The notes under the pieces are model-generated. The model saw only the letters and a list, made by a program, of their open reading frames with translations. It searched no databases and was not told where the DNA came from. This document shows positions 1 through 5,237 of a stretch of 5,477 bases of DNA, piece after piece. Source of the DNA: Piscirickettsiaceae bacterium (GTDB taxonomy: Bacteria > Pseudomonadota > Gammaproteobacteria > Thiomicrospirales > Thiomicrospiraceae); NCBI GenBank assembly GCA_027019045.1, contig JALUXI010000285.1, positions 1-5,477 of the forward strand, read 5' to 3'. Positions within the stretch are counted from its first letter, which is position 1. Every line of letters begins with the position of its first letter. The position numbers and the translations under genes were made by a program.

Positions 1-207
1 TTGATGCTCTAACGCTTCATGACTCAAATTCTCACTTGCATGAGAAATATGCTGAGGATTATTCAATGCGGTGAGAAAGTCTGGAATCATCTGCTCAATG
101 GGCGCCTTATCATATAAAGCCCTCCACGCTTCAGACATTAAATTATCTGCATGAAACTGTTTCAACGCCTGTGCAATTGAGTCAACCGTTTGCTTATCCA
201 AAAACAT
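1..207 (-). CDS. N-terminal part of an unrecognised protein (runs off left edge)
   Basis: An open frame of 69 codons begins at the ATG at 207-205 and continues uninterrupted to position 1, so the gene is cut by the window edge. The start is well supported: a strong purine-rich ribosome binding site (AGGGGGAG on the minus strand, about 212-218) lies a few bases upstream. The protein begins MFLDKQTVDSIAQALKQFHA and appears soluble, mixed in charge and probably mostly helical, with no signal peptide, membrane segment or motif I recognise. It follows coaD in the same direction, but a likely terminator and about 160 bases of non-coding DNA separate them, so it is probably a separate transcription unit. 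I saw no convincing promoter in that gap. Reality as a gene is likely; function is unknown. Confidence 0.7.
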   Translation of the reverse strand, partial: MFLDKQTVDSIAQALKQFHADNLMSEAWRALYDKAPIEQMIPDFLTALNNPQHISHASENLSHEALEHQ

Positions 208-217
208 CTTCTCCCCC

Positions 218-252
218 TAACTCTTCCCATCAGAAGCTTGCCTTCAGAGTTA
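218..252 (-). promoter_or_regulatory. Possible leader hairpin upstream of the 1-207 gene
   Basis: TAACTCT at 218-224 pairs perfectly with AGAGTTA at 246-252. Inside it, GAAG at 233-236 can pair with CTTC at 242-245, leaving an 8-base bulge on one side. On the minus strand the structure abuts the ribosome binding site of the gene starting at 207, so it could influence translation. There is no U-tract after it, so it is not a typical terminator. The pairing is visible; a regulatory role is inference. Confidence 0.3.
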
Positions 253-343
253 AGAATAAAGGCTAGCTACACCAAACCATCATCACCCTATTGTTCTCAA
301 AAAAGGAACAGCAAAACGGTTTTCCCAAAAGCTATCATGACTC

Positions 344-364
344 AAAAAAGCTGACTTTGTCAAC
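344..364 (-). terminator. Probable Rho-independent terminator after coaD
   Basis: On the minus strand, five bases after the coaD stop codon, GTTGAC (364-359) pairs with GTCAGC (355-350) across a three-base AAA loop. This makes a six-pair stem with one G-T wobble, followed at once by six T residues (349-344). The stem is short but the location and T-run fit an intrinsic terminator. A perfect TTGACA lies inside the stem and could be mistaken for a -35 box. Confidence 0.6.
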
Positions 365-368
365 GGTA

Positions 369-845
369 TTAGAAAGCTTCTTTTAAAGCTGCCTCAACCA
401 ATGGCGGCACAAATGCTTGAATATCCCCATTGAGCCGTGCCACCTCTTTGACCAAGCTTGAGGAGATAAAGGCATATTTTTCAGCAGGGGTCATAAACAT
501 GGTTTCAATCTCGGGTGCAAGGTTACGGTTCATTGAGGCAAGCTGAAATTCATATTCAAAATCCGACACCGCCCGCAACCCTCTTAACAGCACATTGCCA
601 CCAATTTGATGCACAAAATCAACCAGCAAGCCATCAAAAGACATCACCTCCACATTCGGTAGATGCACCGTTACCCCTTCTGCCAAAGCCACACGGGTTT
701 GCAAATCAAACAGCGACTGTTTATTGCGATTATTCGCCACCGCAATCACTAAACGGTCATAAAACCGAGCTGCCCGCTCGATTAAATCTAAATGACCGTT
801 GGTAATGGGATCAAAAGTGCCTGGATAGACTGCGACAATTGACAT
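369..845 (-). CDS. coaD: Phosphopantetheine adenylyltransferase (PPAT)
   Basis: CoaD is the cytoplasmic enzyme that transfers AMP from ATP to 4'-phosphopantetheine, giving dephospho-CoA and pyrophosphate: the penultimate step of coenzyme A synthesis. The 158-residue length is typical. The nucleotidyltransferase signature appears as YPGTFDPITNGHLD at residues 7-20, including Thr10 and His18 of the (T/H)xGH motif. Lys42, the RGLRAVSDFEYE block (residues 88-99, with Arg88 and Arg91) and the late ISSS motif (127-130) are also present, so all expected active-site residues are intact. The ATG start has a ribosome binding site, AAGGAAG on the minus strand at 854-860. It lies 51 bases downstream of rsmD in the same direction, a common gammaproteobacterial order, so the two are probably cotranscribed. 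Confidence 0.97.
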   Translation of the reverse strand: MSIVAVYPGTFDPITNGHLDLIERAARFYDRLVIAVANNRNKQSLFDLQTRVALAEGVTVHLPNVEVMSFDGLLVDFVHQIGGNVLLRGLRAVSDFEYEFQLASMNRNLAPEIETMFMTPAEKYAFISSSLVKEVARLNGDIQAFVPPLVEAALKEAF

Positions 846-896
846 AATTTAAACTTCCTTTGTAACTACTCAGTTAACATAGTAACGGTTCAGATT

Positions 897-1514
897 TCAG
901 GGGTGAGCTGAGTCGTTACCTTCCTTTTTAAACAATCCATATTTGACCTCTTTAGTCTGCTTTTCTCGCACACACTGCCAGCCTTCAGGGAGTCTTGGCC
1001 AATCTAACCCCTTCTCCTGCTCCAAATAGAGCCAACCATCAGGGCGAACTAGGTTTTGCTGAAAAATCTGCTCCACAACTGGCTGCATCAATCCTTTGCC
1101 AAAAGGGGGATCGAGAAAAATGCCATCATAGGCTAAACCCAATTGAGTCAACATCTGCAAGGTGTCACCTTGCCACACTTTGGTTTGAGTCACTTTCAAA
1201 GTTTGAAAATTCTGCACCAACTGCTTTGCGACCGCTGGGGATAACTCTATAAAATCCACCCAAGCCGCGCCACGAGAAAGGGCTTCCAACCCCAAAGCCC
1301 CTGAACCTGCAAAAGCATCCAGACACCTTGCCCCTACAATCTCCCACTGCAACCAGTTAAACAGCGTCTCCCGCACACGGTCAGCCGTAGGTCGAAGCCC
1401 ATCCGCCATCAAAACGGGCAGTTTACGCCCCCGAAAATCTCCACCAATGATTCTGACTTGTCCTAATCGTTGTGAATTCAATGGCTTTTGCCTTGTGTTT
1501 GTATATCGCTTCAT
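897..1514 (-). CDS. rsmD: 16S rRNA (guanine(966)-N(2))-methyltransferase
   Basis: RsmD methylates G966 of 16S rRNA on N2, using S-adenosylmethionine, during assembly of the small ribosomal subunit. The 205-residue protein shows the family blocks in order: RIIGGDFRGRKLPV (21-34), LRPTADRVRETLFNWL (40-55), the SAM-binding motif LDAFAGSGALGLEALSRGA (65-83) and the catalytic DPPF (135-138). The first about 20 residues are polar and variable, as in E. coli RsmD. The next in-frame Met (residue 36) would remove the conserved IIGG block, so the ATG at 1514-1512 is the best start even though no strong ribosome binding site precedes it. Only 30 bases separate it from the divergent diguanylate cyclase gene. 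coaD follows 51 bases downstream. Confidence 0.96.
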   Translation of the reverse strand: MKRYTNTRQKPLNSQRLGQVRIIGGDFRGRKLPVLMADGLRPTADRVRETLFNWLQWEIVGARCLDAFAGSGALGLEALSRGAAWVDFIELSPAVAKQLVQNFQTLKVTQTKVWQGDTLQMLTQLGLAYDGIFLDPPFGKGLMQPVVEQIFQQNLVRPDGWLYLEQEKGLDWPRLPEGWQCVREKQTKEVKYGLFKKEGNDSAHP

Positions 1515-1521
1515 AGATAAT
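1493..1521 (+). promoter_or_regulatory. Candidate sigma-70 promoter for the diguanylate cyclase gene
   Basis: GATAAT at 1516-1521 matches five of six bases of the -10 consensus. TTGTGT at 1493-1498, 17 bases upstream, is a weak -35 match. Transcription would begin near 1528, leaving a short leader before the ATG at 1545 or 1554. The promoter would overlap the 5' end of rsmD on the other strand. The consensus match is seen; activity is not shown. Confidence 0.35.
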
Positions 1522-1544
1522 TTAACTTTATCATTAGTTGAGAG

Positions 1545-2933
1545 ATGCTTGAAATGTTACATTATGAACACTGCTATTCGGAAAAAAATAATGCTCTTCT
1601 GGCTCAACACCAGCCCTTTATTCAAGGCATTATTCCTCAAGTGGTTCAAAAATTCTATAACTTTCTGCTCGACAATGAGAAAGCCCGTGAATTTATTGAT
1701 GAGGGTGTCGTTAAAGAACGCCTCTATCAATCCCAAAAAAATTGGTTAAAACAAGTCCTCACCCCTCATCGACCTGAAGACAAAACCGCCTTCCTTGAAC
1801 AGCAAAAACAAGTCGGACGAATTCATGCACGCATTGACCTCCCTCTCTCATTGATGGAGGCCGCCACTTGGGTCTACAAAAAAGCCTTTTTCAAAACACT
1901 CATTTTGAAACCCTTACAAGAAGCCTCTTCTGACTTTCCTTTCACCTGCCAAGAGATACAAACTCGTTCAGAATTATTTATTCTCATCAGTGAAATCATC
2001 GAATACGGCACCAGCGTCATCAACTCCGCCTACCATCAACAAGAAACCGAATTGATTAAAGAGAGACAATCTCTTGCTTTAAACTATGCCAGCGGTGATT
2101 TGGCTTATGAAATCGTTGAAGTAAAAAGTGATGCCACCGAATGGCTTTTAGAATTGATCCTAAAACTTAACCAAGGTGAAAAATTACAACAAGGTCAACT
2201 CTGTAATGCTAATTTTTATCTTTGGATTACACATCGACTCCCCATGATTGAAGAAAATCCTCATCGAAATACCATTCTGACGATTTCAGAACAACTTTAT
2301 CAATATTTTCAACAACACCTTGAACAAACAACTCACGACAACCCCGCACTTATTACAGAGCTGAATCGATTGATTAAACAACTCTCTTTTGCCCTTAAAT
2401 CTCTCTCAGAAAACCTACTTAAAGAAAATGATAACCGTGACCCTCTCACTCGTCTATTTAACCGCCGTCTGTTAGAAGCGGTACTGTCTAAAGAGCATCA
2501 GCTTGCCAGAAAAAAACAGACCAGTTATGCACTTTTAATGACCGATATCGACCACTTTAAAGAAGTGAACGACACCTATGGTCACAATGTGGGAGACATT
2601 GTCCTCAAAGAAGTGGCCCGACGACTTCAGGAACCACTACGGATTACCGATCTCGCTTTCCGTTTTGGAGGGGAAGAATTCCTCGTCGTCCTGCCGAATG
2701 ATGATGAAGATGCTTTAAGCACCATCGGCGAAAAAATTCGCTGTGCGATTGCTGACACCCCTGTTGAGATTTCAGACAACCAACAACTCAATATCACCAT
2801 TTCAGTCGGGATTGCTCGCTATGACCATCATCCCGACTACCTACACACCCTTAAAGAAGCTGATGCCGCCCTCTATCAAGCCAAAAACAACGGCCGGAAT
2901 CAAGTGGTGATTTACCAAGGTGATATTTTGTAA
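1545..2933 (+). CDS. Globin-coupled diguanylate cyclase (DosC/YddV-like haem gas sensor)
   Basis: Predicted to make cyclic di-GMP from two GTP under control of an N-terminal haem domain that senses oxygen or another gas. Residues about 10-160 match the sensor globin of E. coli DosC. VGRIHARIDLP (90-100) supplies the proximal haem ligand His94 (DosC has VAEVHARIGIP), and KFY (36-38) places Tyr38 at the distal position of DosC Tyr43. Residues about 165-290 form a helical linker domain. The GGDEF domain fills about 295-455: DPLTRLFNRR (299-308), TDIDHFKEVNDTYGHNVGD (333-351), active site GGEEF (375-379) and an RxxD product-inhibition site (Arg366-Asp369) five residues before it. No membrane segment is seen, so it is cytosolic. 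The start could be the ATG at 1545 or Met4 at 1554, which is better spaced from GAGAG at 1540-1544. No phosphodiesterase partner (DosP) is visible. Haem binding is inferred from residues; cyclase activity is strongly predicted. Confidence 0.93.
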   Translation: MLEMLHYEHCYSEKNNALLAQHQPFIQGIIPQVVQKFYNFLLDNEKAREFIDEGVVKERLYQSQKNWLKQVLTPHRPEDKTAFLEQQKQVGRIHARIDLPLSLMEAATWVYKKAFFKTLILKPLQEASSDFPFTCQEIQTRSELFILISEIIEYGTSVINSAYHQQETELIKERQSLALNYASGDLAYEIVEVKSDATEWLLELILKLNQGEKLQQGQLCNANFYLWITHRLPMIEENPHRNTILTISEQLYQYFQQHLEQTTHDNPALITELNRLIKQLSFALKSLSENLLKENDNRDPLTRLFNRRLLEAVLSKEHQLARKKQTSYALLMTDIDHFKEVNDTYGHNVGDIVLKEVARRLQEPLRITDLAFRFGGEEFLVVLPNDDEDALSTIGEKIRCAIADTPVEISDNQQLNITISVGIARYDHHPDYLHTLKEADAALYQAKNNGRNQVVIYQGDIL

Positions 2934-2948
2934 TTTAAGGAAGTCTGC

Positions 2949-2972
2949 GTTCCCACGCAAGAGCTTGGGAAC
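2949..2972. repeat. REP-like intergenic hairpin
   Basis: GTTCCCACGC (2949-2958) and GCTTGGGAAC (2963-2972) form a ten-position stem with one mismatch around an AAGA loop, 15 bases after the diguanylate cyclase stop codon. No T-run follows, so it is not a classical intrinsic terminator, although it may protect the 3' end of the transcript. A diverged relative in reverse orientation occurs at 5142-5167. This suggests a dispersed repetitive palindrome family. Confidence 0.55.
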
Positions 2973-2990
2973 ATATTAAAAAGAAAATAC

Positions 2991-3151
2991 CCCAAATCCT
3001 CAGATAGAAATTGGATAAAGCGTGCTGCACCTTGTCTGCTAGGGGCTTGCAAAAAATCTTAGCTTCACCCATCGGTTAAGCGGGCATTTTTTGTGAGTCC
3101 ATAGCTGGCAAGGAGTGGGGCGATTTGCCGATTTCTATCTGAGGATTTGGG
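2991..3151. mobile_element. 161-bp MITE-like palindromic element with 21-bp perfect TIRs and 5-bp target duplication
   Basis: Positions 2991-3011 (starting CCCAAATCCTCAG) are the exact reverse complement of 3131-3151, 21 of 21 bases. The pairing continues inward with wobbles, a few mismatches and a one-base bulge, so the whole 161 bp can fold into a long imperfect hairpin. CTTGCAAAAAAT (3046-3057) faces ATTTTTTGTGAG (3086-3097), with CTTAGC (3058-3063) facing GGTTAAG (3074-3080) at the tip. The element is flanked exactly by AATAC at 2986-2990 and 3152-3156, as expected of a target-site duplication. It has no meaningful open frame, so it would be non-autonomous and moved by a transposase encoded elsewhere. 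It lies between two convergent genes, with its right duplication ending two bases before the TRAP gene's stop codon. The repeats are seen; transposition is inferred. Size and full-length symmetry recall ERIC- or NEMIS-type palindromes, but the sequence is not one I recognise. Confidence 0.85.
3046..3097. terminator. Possible bidirectional terminator at the element's apex
   Basis: The inner arms of the palindromic element carry A6 at 3051-3056 and T6 at 3087-3092 on either side of a hairpin with CTTAGC (3058-3063) and GGTTAAG (3074-3080). A transcript from either side would therefore make a hairpin followed by a U-run. This would suit a boundary between the convergent diguanylate cyclase and TRAP genes. 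The six-pair stem is weak and a five-base bulge precedes the plus-strand T-run, so function is uncertain. Confidence 0.4.
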
Positions 3152-3158
3152 AATACAT

Positions 3159-4265
3159 CTATCCTTGTCTTGCATTTAAAAATGCCTGTTCACTAATCGC
3201 CGTCCACTGACTGACCGACTCCTTAAATGCCTTTTGCGAAGCCCACACCTTGGCGGCAAATTTGTCCTTCGCTGTCGCTTCAGCTAACACCTCGTCACTC
3301 AACTTACGCAGGGCTTGCAGCACCTCTTTCGGGAAGGTGCGTAACTGGACTTTATGTTTCTCCACCAAGGTTTTCAAGGCCGCAGGGTTACGGGCATTAT
3401 ATTCAGCCAACATCTGCTGATTCGCCACCGCCATCGCTTGGCGAACTATACTTTGCAGATCATCGGGCAGCTCATTAAACGCCTTTTCGTTAATCATACA
3501 CTCAATGGTTGACCCTGGCTCATGCCAACCTGGGGCATAATAATATTTTGCTGCTTTATAGAAACCAAATGCCAAATCATTGTAGGGTCCCACCCACTCG
3601 GTGGCATCAATCGCCCCTGACTGCAAGGCTTGAAACAGCTCTCCTCCAGGCAAAGTTACAGGAATGCCGCCCGCCTTTTTCAGTACATCGCCGCCAAAGC
3701 CAGGAATCCGCATTTTCAGCCCTTTCAAATCGGCAACCGAGTGAATCTCTTTATTAAACCAACCGCCCATCTGCGTGCCGGTATTCCCCGCAGGATTGGG
3801 AATCAAACCAAACGGCTTATACGCCTCTTCCCACAGCTTCAATCCATCACCATAATACAACCACGCATTCATCTCATCAGCAGTCAGACCAAAAGGCACG
3901 GAAGAGAAGAAAGGGGCGGCAGGAATCTTACCTTTCCAATAGTAAGCACCCGCATGCCCCAGTTGAGCATTGCCTTGCGACACCGCATCAAAGACTTCAA
4001 AAGCCCCGACCAACTCACCAGCACCATAAACCTTCACCTGAATGCGACCGCCTGACATCTGCTCAATCAGCTGTGCGACATTATTCGCCCCTGTTCCCAA
4101 TCCTGGGAAATTCTTCGGCCAAGTGGTCACCATTTTCCAGTGATAAACCTTATTGGGCTTAGCAACGGCGGGTGCCGCACTCGTTTCTTCCTTCTGTCCA
4201 CACGCCGACAAAGCTGTCGCTGCGGTGGCTCCTGCAATCGCGCCTAAAAGTTCTCTTCTTTTCAT
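3159..4265 (-). CDS. TRAP transporter substrate-binding protein (DctP family), predicted lipoprotein
   Basis: This is the extracytoplasmic receptor of a tripartite ATP-independent periplasmic transporter, a secondary, usually Na+-driven uptake system for organic acids. The 368-residue protein shows family blocks such as GAGELVGAFEVFDAVSQGNA (81-100), DLKGLKMRIPGFGG (179-192, with the conserved carboxylate-binding Arg186), GGELFQALQSGAIDATEW (207-224) and YYYAPGWHEPGS (241-252). These resemble the TakP / mannitol-chloroaromatic branch, suggesting a 2-oxo or other monocarboxylate ligand; the exact substrate cannot be read. The N terminus carries RR at 3-4, a hydrophobic stretch and the lipobox LSAC (19-22), so it is probably a lipoprotein anchored at Cys22 and perhaps Tat-exported. 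GGAGAA at 4273-4278 is a well-placed ribosome binding site. No DctQ or DctM membrane subunit lies in the window; on the plus side the divergent neighbour is hopJ. Confidence 0.94.
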   Translation of the reverse strand: MKRRELLGAIAGATAATALSACGQKEETSAAPAVAKPNKVYHWKMVTTWPKNFPGLGTGANNVAQLIEQMSGGRIQVKVYGAGELVGAFEVFDAVSQGNAQLGHAGAYYWKGKIPAAPFFSSVPFGLTADEMNAWLYYGDGLKLWEEAYKPFGLIPNPAGNTGTQMGGWFNKEIHSVADLKGLKMRIPGFGGDVLKKAGGIPVTLPGGELFQALQSGAIDATEWVGPYNDLAFGFYKAAKYYYAPGWHEPGSTIECMINEKAFNELPDDLQSIVRQAMAVANQQMLAEYNARNPAALKTLVEKHKVQLRTFPKEVLQALRKLSDEVLAEATAKDKFAAKVWASQKAFKESVSQWTAISEQAFLNARQG

Positions 4266-4282
4266 CTTTCGATTCTCCGTTT

Positions 4283-4298
4283 TGTATAATCTATTCTA
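4283..4298. promoter_or_regulatory. Divergent promoter region between the TRAP receptor and hopJ genes
   Basis: On the plus strand, a perfect TATAAT (4285-4290) would start hopJ transcription near 4297, though the -35 region, which falls in the TRAP gene's start codon, is poor. On the minus strand, candidate -10 boxes for the TRAP gene are TAGAAT (4298-4293), with TTGAAA 19 bases upstream, and TATACA (4288-4283), with TTGTTA 17 bases upstream. The latter would give a leader too short to keep its ribosome binding site whole. The opposing boxes overlap within the AT-rich 60-base gap, so the two promoters may compete. Confidence 0.4.
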
Positions 4299-4325
4299 TC
4301 TATTTTAACAAAGAGAATTTCAACC

Positions 4326-4673
4326 ATGACACCAAATGAACTGACACAAGCATTAACGCAACGCCCTGTCGATTTTCATACCGTCATCAGCGTCATTGAT
4401 ACCCATTATGATTTCACCCCTACCGCTTTTCAAAACGGCGAACTGTATAATGAAGCAGGACAAAATAACGGTTCCTGCAAAGTTTTTGCCTTTGCTCAAC
4501 TGCATCAATTATCAATCCAAGCAACCCTCAATGCCTTTGGCGATTACTACACCCAGGAGGTGCTGCAAAATCCTGACGGCGACAATCACGGCAATATCCG
4601 CAACTTTATGCAAACAGGCTGGGAAGGGATTCAATTTGAAGGGCAACCGCTGAAAGAAAAAATCAAGGAATAA
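4326..4673 (+). CDS. HopJ type III effector family protein
   Basis: The 115-residue protein matches the HopJ family along its length: DTHYDFTPTAFQNGELYNEA (25-44), GQNNGSCKVFAFAQL (45-59), ATLNAFGDYY (66-75), VLQNPDGDNHGNIRNFM (79-95) and GWEGIQFEG (98-106). HopJ was named for a Pseudomonas syringae effector, but close relatives are common in free-living bacteria without type III secretion. A general cytoplasmic role is therefore likelier here, and its biochemistry is not established to my knowledge. No signal peptide or membrane segment is seen. The ATG start follows a weak purine-rich site, AAGAGA at 4311-4316. The stop is five bases before the next gene, whose ribosome binding site lies in the last HopJ codons, so the two form an operon and may be translationally coupled. 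Confidence 0.9.
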   Translation: MTPNELTQALTQRPVDFHTVISVIDTHYDFTPTAFQNGELYNEAGQNNGSCKVFAFAQLHQLSIQATLNAFGDYYTQEVLQNPDGDNHGNIRNFMQTGWEGIQFEGQPLKEKIKE

Positions 4674-4678
4674 AAATT

Positions 4679-5020
4679 ATGCAAAAGACCTACCCGACAC
4701 TCACTCAACTGGACTTGAACGCAGAGGAAACACTTGAACAGCTTCTTCAAACCTTTCAAGCTGATTTGGAGGCGCTCAAGCCTGCACTCAACCAAGACCT
4801 CTCCCACATCAGTCACTTTGCCAACCCAACGGGTGAAATCCATTTAGACCAAGTGGAAAAGGTCAAAGATAACCTCTTTATCCTCCACTACCGCTTCGGC
4901 TGGCAAATCAATTACAGCTGTGCCGACCAAACCGAAAGCGGCGAGCTCAAAGAAAAACTCCGCTTCACCCTCGACCCAGACGGCACGGTCACCTTCAAAA
5001 TCTTAAAACTTGACGCTTAA
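4679..5020 (+). CDS. Conserved-looking small protein of unknown function, cotranscribed with hopJ
   Basis: I do not recognise this 113-residue family. The start is firm: AAGGAA at 4665-4670, within the end of the HopJ gene, lies eight bases before the ATG. The N-terminal third (about residues 15-48) is acidic and probably helical. The remainder looks like alternating beta-strands with an aromatic-rich core, NLFILHYRFGWQINYSCAD (65-83), followed by KLRFTLDPDGTVTFKIL (93-109). It contains one cysteine (Cys81) and several histidines (43, 46, 56, 70). No signal peptide or membrane segment is present, so it is probably cytosolic. It ends 33 bases before a strong terminator, closing the hopJ operon. 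The arrangement suggests a role linked to HopJ, but no function can be assigned. Confidence 0.85.
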   Translation: MQKTYPTLTQLDLNAEETLEQLLQTFQADLEALKPALNQDLSHISHFANPTGEIHLDQVEKVKDNLFILHYRFGWQINYSCADQTESGELKEKLRFTLDPDGTVTFKILKLDA

Positions 5021-5053
5021 CTACCAAAATACATACCAAAACACACACCAAAC

Positions 5054-5116
5054 TGCCAAAATTTCCAGTCCCAAAGCCTATTTGAACCAGCAGGACTGGG
5101 AATTCTGGCATTTTTT
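5054..5116 (+). terminator. Strong Rho-independent terminator of the hopJ operon
   Basis: TGCCAAAATTTCCAGTCC (5054-5071) faces GGACTGGGAATTCTGGCA (5093-5110): an 18-position stem with one mismatch and one G-T wobble. T6 follows immediately at 5111-5116. The 21-base loop can itself form a short CAAA/TTTG stem. Orientation and position, 33 bases after the stop at 5020, assign it to the plus-strand operon. There is no T-run on the minus strand side. Confidence 0.9.
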
Positions 5117-5141
5117 CAGATAATCTCGCCCATGTTTTTCT

Positions 5142-5167
5142 GACTCCCATACTCTTGCGTGGAAGTC
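5142..5167. repeat. Diverged second copy of the REP-like hairpin
   Basis: GACTCCCATAC (5142-5152) pairs with GCGTGGAAGTC (5157-5167) around a TCTT loop, with one mismatch and two G-T wobbles. The reverse complement matches the hairpin at 2949-2972 in 17 of 24 positions, including an 11-base run, CCACGCAAGAG. It therefore looks like an older, inverted copy of the same palindrome family. It lies between the hopJ operon terminator and the convergent porin-like gene. Confidence 0.45.
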
Positions 5168-5193
5168 TGTGCAGCTTAATTGTTTCTGAGAAC

Positions 5194-5216
5194 AGAGGAA
5201 AGAAGACCTTCCCTCT
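5194..5216. repeat. Imperfect hairpin downstream of the porin-like gene
   Basis: AGAGGAAAG (5194-5202) faces CTTCCCTCT (5208-5216): nine positions with one mismatch and a five-base AAGAC loop. It lies about 20 bases beyond the stop codon of the minus-strand porin-like gene. It could serve as a 3'-end structure for that transcript, but no T-run follows, so I do not call it an intrinsic terminator. Together with the 5142-5167 hairpin it accounts for most of the gap before the porin-like gene. Confidence 0.35.
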
Positions 5217-5237
5217 CATGGAGCATGGAAACATTCC

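Noticed and set aside
340..363. Perfect TTGACA on the minus strand (363-358) with CATGAT 18 bases on, as a promoter for the gene at 1-207
   Set aside because: The hexamer is part of the stem of the coaD terminator (350-364), the -10 match is only moderate and the leader would be about 130 bases. A terminator explains it better, though dual use cannot be excluded.
515..805. 96-residue plus-strand open frame opposite coaD
   Set aside because: It is an antisense shadow of a strongly conserved enzyme gene and has no plausible domain.
1447..1749. 100-residue plus-strand open frame spanning the rsmD start and the diguanylate cyclase start
   Set aside because: It overlaps rsmD antisense and the globin-domain coding sequence in another frame, with no family resemblance.
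2991..3151. CRISPR-like or tRNA-like reading of the palindromic element
   Set aside because: There are only two inverted arms and no direct-repeat and spacer periodicity, and the fold is one long hairpin rather than a cloverleaf.
3630..4055. 141-residue plus-strand open frame opposite the TRAP receptor gene
   Set aside because: It lies wholly antisense to a well-supported family member, has arginine- and proline-rich low-quality composition, and has no recognisable domain.
4326..4673. HopJ as evidence for a type III secretion locus or pathogenicity island
   Set aside because: No secretion apparatus, chaperone or hrp-type promoter is visible. The family is widespread in non-pathogens, so the name alone does not imply an effector.
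4995..5234. 79-residue minus-strand open frame between the porin-like gene and the hopJ operon
   Set aside because: It runs through the operon terminator and both imperfect hairpins and overlaps the end of the 4679-5020 gene. Its translation looks like structured non-coding DNA read in frame.
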